This document shows, piece after piece, positions 1 to 8,073 of a stretch of DNA of 64,000 bases. Where the stretch lies: the NCBI GenBank assembly GCA_041396985.1, contig JAWKXO010000003.1, positions 1 through 64,000 of the forward strand. The letters run 5' to 3'. The notes under the pieces are model-generated. The model saw only the letters and a list, made by a program, of their open reading frames with translations. It did no database searches and had not been told where the DNA came from. The stretch's first letter is position 1. Each line of letters starts with the position of its first letter. Made by a program: the position numbers and the translations under genes. This DNA comes from Emcibacteraceae bacterium (lineage in GTDB: Bacteria; Pseudomonadota; Alphaproteobacteria; Sphingomonadales; Emcibacteraceae).

Positions 1-1
1 T

Positions 2-328
2 TACTGGTTTGTGGCCCGCGGTGATGATATTATCATTTCTGCAGGCTATAATATTGCCGCGCCGGAGGTAGAGCAGGCGGTCATGGCCCATGAAGCGGTT
101 AAAGAATGTGCTGTCGTTGGTGCCAAAGACCCGGACCGAGGCATGATTGTGAAAGCCTTTGTGGTTTTAAATGAAGGATATGAGAGGAATGATGGCCTGA
201 TTTCAGATATTCAGAATTTTGTAAAATCCAATATAGCCCCCTATAAATATCCGCGGGCCATCGAATTTATTGATGCTCTGCCAAAGTCGGCAACTGGTAA
301 GCTGCTCCGTAAGGACCTGAAAGATTAG
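2..328 (+). CDS. Acyl-CoA ligase (AMP-binding), C-terminal fragment; probable 2-aminobenzoate/benzoate-CoA ligase
   Basis: This is the C-terminal domain of an adenylate-forming acyl-CoA synthetase; the gene begins outside the window and reads in from base 2. The segment YWFVARGDDIIISAGYNI is the hinge and start of the mobile C-terminal domain. PKSATGKLLRKDL near the end carries the lysine needed for adenylation. Benzoate and 2-aminobenzoate CoA ligases share the YWF.AR.DDII form. The gene lies beside a 2-aminobenzoyl-CoA monooxygenase-type gene, so anthranilate activation to anthraniloyl-CoA is the likely role. That substrate is inferred from context. It converges on the marR gene, with 10 bases between the two stops. 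Confidence 0.8.
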   Translation, partial: YWFVARGDDIIISAGYNIAAPEVEQAVMAHEAVKECAVVGAKDPDRGMIVKAFVVLNEGYERNDGLISDIQNFVKSNIAPYKYPRAIEFIDALPKSATGKLLRKDLKD

Positions 329-338
329 TCAAGAAAGA

Positions 339-794
339 TTAATCAAGAGACATTCTGGCATTATGAAGAAAATGGGTAAATTCCTTCATATGGTCAAGAT
401 CAATTGAATTTAAGGCTTCCTCGACCCAAAGCGCATTATTTTCTGCCATTTTTTGAAATAGATTGTTGCCTTTTTTTGTCAGTGTGACCAACGAACTTCT
501 ACGATCATCCTCTTTGGCCTCTTTTTTGATCAGACCGTCACTCTGCATACGGTCAAGTAGCCCGGTTATATTTCCTTTAGACGCTATAAGCCTTGATGCC
601 AACTCGCCAATGGTTAGACCATCATTATTTTCTCTGGCCAGCTGTGAAAGCACATCAAAACGAGAAATATTCTGGCTGTAATTCTGCCTTAGTTTATCGT
701 CAATAATCTGTTCCAGTTTGTTGGAATAACGAAGCAGCTCAATCCAGAGTTTGAGCGATTCTTTTTGTCGCTCTGTATAGTTTGATTTTGGCAT
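339..794 (-). CDS. MarR-family transcriptional regulator
   Basis: A 151-residue winged-helix regulator of typical MarR length. The recognition region is around residues 60-95 (LTIGELASRLIASKGNIT, then LLDRMQSDGLI), followed by the wing DDRRSSLVTLTKKG. It is transcribed divergently from the 2-aminobenzoyl-CoA monooxygenase operon across a 119-bp gap. Members of this family in aromatic-CoA clusters usually repress the operon until a CoA thioester or aromatic acid binds. By position this protein probably does the same and also controls itself; the ligand is not readable from sequence. Confidence 0.85.
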   Translation of the reverse strand: MPKSNYTERQKESLKLWIELLRYSNKLEQIIDDKLRQNYSQNISRFDVLSQLARENNDGLTIGELASRLIASKGNITGLLDRMQSDGLIKKEAKEDDRRSSLVTLTKKGNNLFQKMAENNALWVEEALNSIDLDHMKEFTHFLHNARMSLD

Positions 795-913
795 TTACAA
801 TTTTCTCCCTGCAAGCACTATATCCGCAGTGGGAAAAGTTGCAAGCACGCAAATGTAGTTTACATGTAAGATAAATTTGGCTAGTCTGCTTTAATTCTGC
901 AGGAGGCAAAAAT
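795..913. promoter_or_regulatory. Divergent promoter/operator region between marR and the anthranilate operon
   Basis: This gap must hold both divergent promoters. It contains a perfect 10-bp dyad TTACATGTAA at 860-869, a plausible MarR operator, and a direct repeat TGCAAGCAC at 810-818 and 840-848. A strong Shine-Dalgarno AGGAGG at 901-906 sets the start of the downstream gene at 914. The operator role is inferred; the repeats are seen directly. Confidence 0.5.
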
Positions 914-3259
914 ATGAAAATATCTGTAATTGGTGGTGGGCCGGGTGGACTTTATTTTGCACTTCTGACTAAAAAGGCGAAACCTGACTGGGATATTGAG
1001 GTTTTTGAGCAAAACAGGCCTGATGATACCTTTGGCTTTGGTGTCGTCTTTTCTGATGATACGTTAGACGAATTTTTAAGCCGAGATCCTGAATCTTACG
1101 CGCTGGTCCGCGATGAATTTGCCTATTGGGATGATATTATCATCCGTTTTAAAGGTGAAGAAGTCCGTTGCGGTGGTAATGGCTTTGCCGGATGTTCCCG
1201 GCTTAATCTGCTTAAAATTCTGCAACATAGATGTCATGAGCTGGGGGTTAAGCTAACATTCGGTAAGCGGATTGACGTCGAAAATCTGGAAACTGACTTT
1301 GCCTCATCGGATATGATCCTTGCCAGTGACGGAATAGGCTCCGCCATTCGCACCTATTACAGTGATTATTTTAAACCGAGCCTTGTAACAAAGTCGAACC
1401 TATTTACCTGGATGGGTTCTACCCGCAAGGTTGAGGACTTTACCTATTTCTTTAAAGATACAAAACATGGTCCCATTTGTGCTCATACCTATCAGTATGA
1501 GGAAGGAACATCGACCTGGGTTTTTGAAATGTCAGATGACTGCTGGCAGAAATGGCAGTTTGAAGAATTTGATGAGCAGGGATCAGCCGATAAGCTGGAG
1601 AAAATTTTTGCAGACGAACTGGAAGGTCACAAGCTCATTATTAACCGTTCGATGTGGCGCCAGTTTCCAAGGATTTATTGTAAAAACTGGTATCACAAAA
1701 ATATTGCTATTCTTGGTGATGCAAAGGCATCAGCTCATTTTTCAATCGGGTCCGGAACCAAGCTTGCCATGGAATGCGCAATTGCCCTCTCGGACGCGAT
1801 GGTCGAGCATGGGGAAACGTCCATAGAGGATGCCTTTAAAGCCTATGTCAATGAGCGTGAAACACCGGTGCAGATTTTACAGCATAATGCCGATGTTTCC
1901 ATGGCCTGGTTTGAACATATGGACCGGTCCTGGGATATGGACCTGATGCAGTTTGCCACGGTTGTTATGTGCCGGTCTAAATCGGTGACCTATGATAACC
2001 TGATCTTGCGTGACCCGAACTTTGCCGAAAAAATTGATACGGCCTTTTACGAACGCTATTACCGTGAAAGCGGGTATGATTATCGGCAAAGCCGGCCGAC
2101 ACCTATGTTCACGAAATTCAAACTGGGTGAAATGGAACTTCGAAACCGTGTTGTTATGTCCCCCATGGCGCAATATTCAGCGGATGAAGAGGGCAATGTT
2201 ACAGACTGGCATTTCAATCACTATAGCGGATGCGCAAAGGGCGGTATGGGCCTGATGTATGTGGAAATGACCTGCCCATCACCGGAAGCGCGGATCACGC
2301 TTGGATGCCCTGGGCTTTGGACTGACAGACACGAAGTTGGCTGGAAACGCATTGTTGATTTTGTTCATGAAAACACGAGCACAAAAATTTGCATGCAGCT
2401 TGGCCATGCAGGACGTAAAGGATCGACCCAGCTGGGCTGGCAAGATGCAGATCACCCTATTAAGGATAAGGATAAAAACTGGACGCTTAAGTCAGCATCC
2501 GCCCTGCCCTATTTCAAGGATATTTCCCAGACCCCAAAAGCCATAGACCGCGCCGATATGGATAAAATTATTGCTGATTTTCGGCAGGCAACGATACGGG
2601 CGGACCGAGCAGGATTTGATATGATCGAAATGCATGCGGCGCACGGATATTTGCTTGCGTCTTTTTTATCGCCGCTGACCAATATCCGTAGTGACGAATA
2701 TGGCGGATCGATAGAGAACAGATGCCGTTTCCCGCTTGAGGTGTTTAAAGCTATGCGGGAAGAATGGCCGGACCATAAACCGATGTCGGTAAGGATTTCG
2801 GCCTGTGACTGGGTCGAGGGCGGTATTACAGAGGAAGATACGTTTTATATTGCCAATGCCTTTAAGGATGCGGGCGTGAATCTGATTGACGTATCTGCCG
2901 GACAAACAGTGCCTGACCAGAAACCGGTTTACGGGCGGATGTTCCAGCTTGGCTTTGCAGAAGCCATACGTAACGTCCCGCGGGTCGCCACGATGGCTGT
3001 AGGCAATATCACCGACCCGGCACAGGTTAATACCATCATCCATACAAGGCGGGCTGATCTTGTGGCACTTGGCCGTCCGCATCTCTGGAACCCTTATTTT
3101 ACACGTGAGGCGGCCGCCTGGTACGGTGTACCACTTGCGGATGGGGATTGGGAAAAACAATATCTTTCTGGTAAAGCACAGGCCTATAGCTTAAAAGAAA
3201 AGGCACGGGCACAACAATTGGAATGGCAGCAAAAAGCCAAGCCAAGCCGCCATAAATAA
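914..3259 (+). CDS. 2-aminobenzoyl-CoA monooxygenase/reductase-type fusion (FAD monooxygenase + old-yellow-enzyme domain)
   Basis: A 781-residue two-domain flavoprotein. Residues 1 to about 390 are a class A aromatic monooxygenase: FAD motif GGGPGG at 7-12, and the second FAD motif ILGDAKASAHF with GD at 269-270. From about 396 to 760 there is an old-yellow-enzyme/2,4-dienoyl-CoA-reductase-like TIM barrel (start NRVVMSPMAQYS; later HAAHGYLLASFLSP and RSDEYGGS). This architecture matches 2-aminobenzoyl-CoA monooxygenase/reductase, described in Azoarcus evansii, which hydroxylates and then reduces the ring without oxygenolytic cleavage. The related salicylyl-CoA 5-hydroxylase matches only the first half. 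AGGAGG lies 7 bases before the ATG. It is the first gene of the operon. Confidence 0.85.
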   Translation: MKISVIGGGPGGLYFALLTKKAKPDWDIEVFEQNRPDDTFGFGVVFSDDTLDEFLSRDPESYALVRDEFAYWDDIIIRFKGEEVRCGGNGFAGCSRLNLLKILQHRCHELGVKLTFGKRIDVENLETDFASSDMILASDGIGSAIRTYYSDYFKPSLVTKSNLFTWMGSTRKVEDFTYFFKDTKHGPICAHTYQYEEGTSTWVFEMSDDCWQKWQFEEFDEQGSADKLEKIFADELEGHKLIINRSMWRQFPRIYCKNWYHKNIAILGDAKASAHFSIGSGTKLAMECAIALSDAMVEHGETSIEDAFKAYVNERETPVQILQHNADVSMAWFEHMDRSWDMDLMQFATVVMCRSKSVTYDNLILRDPNFAEKIDTAFYERYYRESGYDYRQSRPTPMFTKFKLGEMELRNRVVMSPMAQYSADEEGNVTDWHFNHYSGCAKGGMGLMYVEMTCPSPEARITLGCPGLWTDRHEVGWKRIVDFVHENTSTKICMQLGHAGRKGSTQLGWQDADHPIKDKDKNWTLKSASALPYFKDISQTPKAIDRADMDKIIADFRQATIRADRAGFDMIEMHAAHGYLLASFLSPLTNIRSDEYGGSIENRCRFPLEVFKAMREEWPDHKPMSVRISACDWVEGGITEEDTFYIANAFKDAGVNLIDVSAGQTVPDQKPVYGRMFQLGFAEAIRNVPRVATMAVGNITDPAQVNTIIHTRRADLVALGRPHLWNPYFTREAAAWYGVPLADGDWEKQYLSGKAQAYSLKEKARAQQLEWQQKAKPSRHK

Positions 3260-3286
3260 CAGCCGAAAAATAAAGGAACAGGGGAT

Positions 3287-3703
3287 ATGGCCACTTTTAA
3301 GGTAACACGTAAAATCCGTTTCGGGCAGACAGATGCCGCCGGGATTACTTATTATCCGCGTCTGGTTGAAATGATAAATGACATTGTTGAGGATTTTTTC
3401 GCCGATGTGGTTAAATTCAGCTACAAAGAAATGATCGTCGAAACCGATTACGGAGTTCCGACCGTAAATCTCAATGTTACATTCAAGCGCCCGGCTGAGT
3501 TAGAAGATTACGTGGATTGGTATTTGAATGTAACCAAAATCGGCCGTTCGTCCTTTACTGTGGAAATTGAAGCAAAAGTCGCGGAAACTGAGATTCTCAG
3601 CGCCATTGTGACCTTGGCCTATATTAAGGGAAAAGGGGCCATTATGAAAAGCCATCCGCTTCCTGCCCATGTGAAAAAAATTATGCAAGATTATATGAAA
3701 TAG
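3287..3703 (+). CDS. Hotdog-fold acyl-CoA thioesterase (4-hydroxybenzoyl-CoA thioesterase-like)
   Basis: A 138-residue hotdog protein. The N-terminal motif IRFGQTDAAGITYYPR is the 4HBT-family active-site turn, with the Asp (TDAAG) expected to act in thioester hydrolysis. It lies 27 bases after the monooxygenase fusion with its own Shine-Dalgarno (AGGAACAGGGG) and 12 bases before the next gene, so it is co-transcribed. In this pathway it could hydrolyse stalled or dead-end aromatic or alicyclic CoA thioesters and recycle CoA. The exact substrate is not known. Confidence 0.8.
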   Translation: MATFKVTRKIRFGQTDAAGITYYPRLVEMINDIVEDFFADVVKFSYKEMIVETDYGVPTVNLNVTFKRPAELEDYVDWYLNVTKIGRSSFTVEIEAKVAETEILSAIVTLAYIKGKGAIMKSHPLPAHVKKIMQDYMK

Positions 3704-3715
3704 AGGTCTGAATTA

Positions 3716-5767
3716 GTGAGTGTTGTTTCCACTGAAATATACAATGATATAGCGGTGATCACCATTGATATTCCACCGGTGAACGCGCTTTCACATGCAG
3801 TACGGGAAGGCGTTTCGCAGGCTTTGTCGGATGTGGGCGTAAAGTATGAAGTCAAGGCAATAATCTTACGTTGTGCCGGGCGCACCTTCTGTGCCGGTGC
3901 CGATATTTCAGAATTTGGAAAACCACCCAAATCCCCAAGCTTACCGGAACTGATGGATCAAATGGATAAAATCGATATTCCTTTGATTGCTGCCATTCAT
4001 GGTACGGCCCTTGGGGGCGGATTTGAACTGGCGCTTTGCTGTCATTACCGGATATTGGAAGCGTCAGCAAAAGTCGGGCTGCCGGAAGTAAATCTGGGGC
4101 TTATACCCGGTGCGGGCGGGACCCAGCGGCTCCCCCGTTTGACAGGCGTTTCTCAGGCATTGGACATGATCACAACCGGAAAGCCAGTTTCAGCAGAAAA
4201 AGCCTTGTCGCTTAAAATTGCGGATCGGGTCAGCCAAAATAATCTGGAACAGGATGCTCTGGCAATTGCTGAAGACATTATAAAAAACAATATTCCGGTA
4301 AAAAGAGTAAGTGATCTAGACATCAAAGATAATTCTGAAGTTTTTGATATATTTGCAAAAAAAATAGCTGCCCGAACTCGTGGTTTTCTTGCGCCAGCGG
4401 CAGCGATAGAAGCTGTGAAAGCTGCCACCACCTTATCTTTTAAAGAGGGGTTAATGGTTGAACGGGAACAATTTATAAAACTTGTTGAAGGGGCGCAGTC
4501 AAAAGCCCAGCGCCATCTGTTTTTTGCAGAACGTGAAGCAGCAAAAGTGCCCGGTATTGATAAAAACACAGCCGTTTATGATATTAGGCAGGTTGCGGTC
4601 ATCGGCGGTGGCATTATGGGCTGCGGCATTGCTGTGAATTTCTTAAATATACAGCTTCCAGTCACTTTATTGGAAATCTCCCCCGACGCATGTGATGCCG
4701 CGAGGCAGAAAATTTCTGGTATATATGCTTCATCAGTCAAAAAGGGCCGCATCACGGAAGTTCAGAAAGAAAAGATGTTGGCCGGGCTTACCCTTACCTG
4801 CAAATATGAAGATATTTCAAATACTGATCTTGTGATTGAGGCTGTGTTTGAAAATATGGATATTAAAAAACAGGTGTTTGAAAAACTGGATAGTGTGGCA
4901 AAACCAACCGCGATCCTGGCGACAAACACATCTTTTCTTGATATTAATGAAATGGCCAGCGCGACATCGCGACCACAGAATGTTCTTGGCCTTCATTTTT
5001 TTAGCCCGGCCCATATTATGCCGCTTTTAGAAATTGTTAGAACGGATCATACGTCGAACGAGGTACTGGCAACGGCATTGAAATTGGCAAAAATGATTGG
5101 GAAAACGGCTGTGGTATCCGGGGTTTGCTACGGCTTTATCGCCAACCGGATGTCCTCCTGTTATGGACGGGAGGCAGGACTACTTCTGCTTGAAGGGGCA
5201 GATGTTGAGCAGGTTGACCGCGTACTTTATGAATTCGGTATGCCGATGGGCATGTTTACCATGCTTGACATGGCCGGTATAGATATTGGGGTGATGGCGC
5301 GTGAAAATCTTAGTCCTGAGCTATATGATCAAAGGGCTTTTGCTATTCATGCGGCATTGGTGAAGGATGGGCATAAGGGGCAGAAAACAGGGACAGGATT
5401 TTATATTTATGACGGGGGTCAAAAGATAATAAATCCGATGGTTACTGAACTGGCCAAAAAATTTGCGGAAGAATTTCAGATCAGGCGCCGCACTATCAGT
5501 GACAAAGAAATAGAAGAGCGCTGCATATTTGCCCTGATCAATGAAGGCTATAAAATTGTTGGGGAAGGTATTGCCATAAGAGCAAGTGATGTTGATGTGG
5601 TTTATACCGCTGCATTCGGTTTTCCCCGTTATAAAGGCGGGCCGCTTTTTTATGCGGAGCAAATAGGGCTTGATTATGTGATTCGTAAAATAAATGAATT
5701 TGCTGAAAAACATGGTGATCGATGGTGGCAGCCGTCGGATCTTATGATAAAATTGGCCACAAAATAA
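3716..5767 (+). CDS. Bifunctional enoyl-CoA hydratase / 3-hydroxyacyl-CoA dehydrogenase
   Basis: A 683-residue FadB/FadJ-type fusion. The N-terminal crotonase domain (about 1-190) shows CAGRTFCAGADISEF and HGTALGGGFELAL, which form the oxyanion hole, and GLPEVNLGLIPGAGG with the catalytic Glu. The NAD-binding half begins at about residue 293 (VAVIGGGIMGCG), followed by HFFSPAHIMPLLEIV with the catalytic His. The start is GTG, preceded by GAGG at 3703-3706. It would carry out the beta-oxidation-like hydration and dehydrogenation after ring reduction. The C-terminal part resembles the usual duplicated dehydrogenase tail. Confidence 0.88.
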   Translation: MSVVSTEIYNDIAVITIDIPPVNALSHAVREGVSQALSDVGVKYEVKAIILRCAGRTFCAGADISEFGKPPKSPSLPELMDQMDKIDIPLIAAIHGTALGGGFELALCCHYRILEASAKVGLPEVNLGLIPGAGGTQRLPRLTGVSQALDMITTGKPVSAEKALSLKIADRVSQNNLEQDALAIAEDIIKNNIPVKRVSDLDIKDNSEVFDIFAKKIAARTRGFLAPAAAIEAVKAATTLSFKEGLMVEREQFIKLVEGAQSKAQRHLFFAEREAAKVPGIDKNTAVYDIRQVAVIGGGIMGCGIAVNFLNIQLPVTLLEISPDACDAARQKISGIYASSVKKGRITEVQKEKMLAGLTLTCKYEDISNTDLVIEAVFENMDIKKQVFEKLDSVAKPTAILATNTSFLDINEMASATSRPQNVLGLHFFSPAHIMPLLEIVRTDHTSNEVLATALKLAKMIGKTAVVSGVCYGFIANRMSSCYGREAGLLLLEGADVEQVDRVLYEFGMPMGMFTMLDMAGIDIGVMARENLSPELYDQRAFAIHAALVKDGHKGQKTGTGFYIYDGGQKIINPMVTELAKKFAEEFQIRRRTISDKEIEERCIFALINEGYKIVGEGIAIRASDVDVVYTAAFGFPRYKGGPLFYAEQIGLDYVIRKINEFAEKHGDRWWQPSDLMIKLATK

Positions 5768-5778
5768 CAGGTGATGAT

Positions 5779-6837
5779 ATGACAGAAAAAAAAGACAAAT
5801 ATGTTGCAGAAAATAAACCGACGCTTGTTAGTCTAGAGGCTGGTAAAAAATACGCCTGGTGCACCTGTAAGCTCAGTAAAAACCAGCCTTTCTGTGATGG
5901 TTCCCATAAAGCGACGAACAAGAGGCCAATGGTTTTTACCGCTGATAAGGATGAAGATGTGCTTCTTTGTGTCTGTAAGGCGACAAAGTCCGGTCCTTAT
6001 TGCGATGGATCCCATAATAACCTTGAAGATGTTTATGCCGAAGCCACCCCCGAAGAAGTGGAGAGCATGAAAGGATCCCACTTTGTTGAGCGCGAAAATG
6101 GCAAGGCGCTCATTGACGGTGGGGCCTATGTTTTAACGCCGCAGGCGGAAAATGATAAAGTGGCGGGAAACTTAAGGTACCAGCCTGTTATTTCGGAAGA
6201 GGACGGGGCAACAAAACTAAGTCTTCATAAATTATCAGTTTCACCCGGAACAACACCGTGGCTTGAATATAAGGGGGTTGATACGGTTCTATATTTTGTT
6301 GATGGAAAAGGCAAAGTTGATATCGCAGGACGGGAATTTGATGTTGCTGCTGAGGCTGGTATTTATGTAAGGCCCGGTGAATCATTCCGCGTTATTGCAA
6401 AAGAAAATATGACCATTTATGCAACAGCCTGCCCGATGCTCAGTGAGCTAAGTGTGTTAGATGAAAATCAAAGTGAATTTCAAGCCGATTTTCCCGAGCG
6501 CTATGTGGCATTCGACCTTGCGACGGCTAATGTTATGGCCAACCGTTTTTATCAGGAACTCGTCGATAAAAAAGTTGGGTCAAATGAGGTTACCCAGTTT
6601 ATCGGCCAGATCCCAAAATCCCGTGCAGCCATGCATCGCCACCTTTATGAGGAGGCCATTGTTATTCTATCCGGTTTTGGCCGGATGTGGACAGGCACCA
6701 AATGGGCGACGGTTGAATGCGGTGATGTATTGTTCCTGCCGCACCGTCAGGGCCATTCCCTCGAATGTACGGCGGATGATGGCATGCTTCTTATGGGCGT
6801 TTTTTATCCATCAGGCAGTCCGGCAATTAACTATTAG
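5779..6837 (+). CDS. Dual CDGSH iron-sulfur domain fused to a double cupin
   Basis: A 352-residue protein with an unusual domain order. Two CDGSH [2Fe-2S] motifs come first: CTCKLSKNQPFCDGSH at 28-43 and CVCKATKSGPYCDGSH at 64-79, each with three Cys and one His. About 110-230 is a first cupin with few metal ligands. About 250-350 is a second cupin with HRHLYEEA and a later H-x5-H pair (LPHRQGHSL) that could bind a metal. I chose ATG 5779 rather than an upstream in-frame start because the latter lies inside the preceding gene. Embedded in the anthranilate operon, it may be an oxygenase-type or electron-transfer partner. No characterised function is recognised. Confidence 0.75.
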   Translation: MTEKKDKYVAENKPTLVSLEAGKKYAWCTCKLSKNQPFCDGSHKATNKRPMVFTADKDEDVLLCVCKATKSGPYCDGSHNNLEDVYAEATPEEVESMKGSHFVERENGKALIDGGAYVLTPQAENDKVAGNLRYQPVISEEDGATKLSLHKLSVSPGTTPWLEYKGVDTVLYFVDGKGKVDIAGREFDVAAEAGIYVRPGESFRVIAKENMTIYATACPMLSELSVLDENQSEFQADFPERYVAFDLATANVMANRFYQELVDKKVGSNEVTQFIGQIPKSRAAMHRHLYEEAIVILSGFGRMWTGTKWATVECGDVLFLPHRQGHSLECTADDGMLLMGVFYPSGSPAINY

Positions 6838-6845
6838 GGTAAATA

Positions 6846-7985
6846 ATGAAATCAATGGAAGACTATCGGAAACATTTTCCGATTTTTAAAAATAAGGTTT
6901 ATATCAACAGCTGTTCCTATGCCGCTCTCTCGAACGAGGTTGAAGCGGCTTTCTTGAGCTATCTTAAAGACAGGCACATGCTTGGGGCGGACTGGATCAA
7001 CTGGTGTGATCGTCTTGAAAGGGTCCGGGGTCTGTTTGCAAAGCTGCTTTCTGCAAAGGTCAGTGAAATTGCGGTTACGGCATCGGCATCGGCATCTTTA
7101 AGCGCGGTATCAAGCAGTCTTGATTTTTCAGGTCCCCGAAAAAAAATCGTTACGACCGATCTAGCTTTTCCTACGGAGGCTCAAGCCTGGCATGCGCTTA
7201 AAAAAAATGGTGCAGAAGTCGTCCATGTAAAAGAAAAAAATGGCATGATTGACCTGGATGAACTTGAAAGACGGGTTGATGACAAGACCCTGTTGGTGGC
7301 TGTTCCCTTGGTGTGCTACCGAAATGGGGCCCTTGCCGATATCCCTAAAATTCGTGATATTGCCCGAAAAAATGGCGCGATGATTCTGGTTGATGCCTAT
7401 CAGGGAGTTGGTGCGGTACCGATCAATGCCGCTGACTGGGATGTTGATTTCATCGTTGGCGGCTCTCTTAAATATCTGCTTTCTACTGCTGGTGTTGGTT
7501 TTCTTTATGTCCGTGAGGGTTTGATCAGTAAATCAAGCCCAACCCAAACCGGATGGTTTGCCCAGGAAGATATCCATGCCATGCTCATCCATGATAATAT
7601 TCCGGCAAATTCTGCCAGACGTTTTGAACAGGGAACACCGGCGGTGCCCAATCTTTATGCCGCGGAGGCAGGTCTAAACCTAATTCTTGAAATAGGTGTT
7701 GAGAATATCAGAAAACATGTAGCTGCCCTTAATGAATATCTGAAGGAAGGGGTTCAAAAAATTGGCGGAAAGCTGATGTCACCTGTCGATCCGGAGCAGC
7801 ATGGTGCCATGATTACTGTTGCCTCAACCGATCAATATGCACTGGTTGAGAGATTGGCTGAGCAGAATATTGTCGCCTCATGTCGGGATGGAAATTTACG
7901 GCTTTCGGCCCATTTTTATAATAATAGTCAGGATATTGAGGCGGTCTTGTCGGCTCTTAAGGATAATCAAAACCTGCTGGCATAA
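6846..7985 (+). CDS. PLP-dependent aminotransferase class V-fold enzyme, kynureninase-like
   Basis: A 379-residue fold-type I PLP enzyme. GGSLKYLLSTAGVGFLYV contains the Schiff-base Lys, and ILVDAYQGVGAVPI supplies the Asp that pairs with the pyridine nitrogen. The active-site layout resembles kynureninases and cysteine-desulfurase-like proteins. True kynureninase would make anthranilate from kynurenine, an attractive link to this operon, but class V enzymes that eliminate or transaminate amino groups are equally possible. AGGG lies 6 bases before the ATG, and only 8 bases separate it from the previous stop. Confidence 0.7.
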   Translation: MKSMEDYRKHFPIFKNKVYINSCSYAALSNEVEAAFLSYLKDRHMLGADWINWCDRLERVRGLFAKLLSAKVSEIAVTASASASLSAVSSSLDFSGPRKKIVTTDLAFPTEAQAWHALKKNGAEVVHVKEKNGMIDLDELERRVDDKTLLVAVPLVCYRNGALADIPKIRDIARKNGAMILVDAYQGVGAVPINAADWDVDFIVGGSLKYLLSTAGVGFLYVREGLISKSSPTQTGWFAQEDIHAMLIHDNIPANSARRFEQGTPAVPNLYAAEAGLNLILEIGVENIRKHVAALNEYLKEGVQKIGGKLMSPVDPEQHGAMITVASTDQYALVERLAEQNIVASCRDGNLRLSAHFYNNSQDIEAVLSALKDNQNLLA

Positions 7986-8027
7986 ATCAAAAATCATTTC
8001 GTTATTCAAATTTACTTGGCATCTAGA

Positions 8028-8061
8028 AATATAAATGTTACTCTCTGGTAACTTTTATATT
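8028..8061 (+). other. Intercistronic hairpin before the AceE-like gene
   Basis: AATATAAATGTTAC pairs with GTAACTTTTATATT around a TCTCTG loop, with one T-T mismatch. There is no T-run after it; instead the Shine-Dalgarno GAGGTGAGG of the next gene follows at once. This suggests a role in RNA processing or translation rather than termination. The structure is seen in the sequence; its role is inferred. Confidence 0.5.
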
Positions 8062-8073
8062 TTGAGGTGAGGA

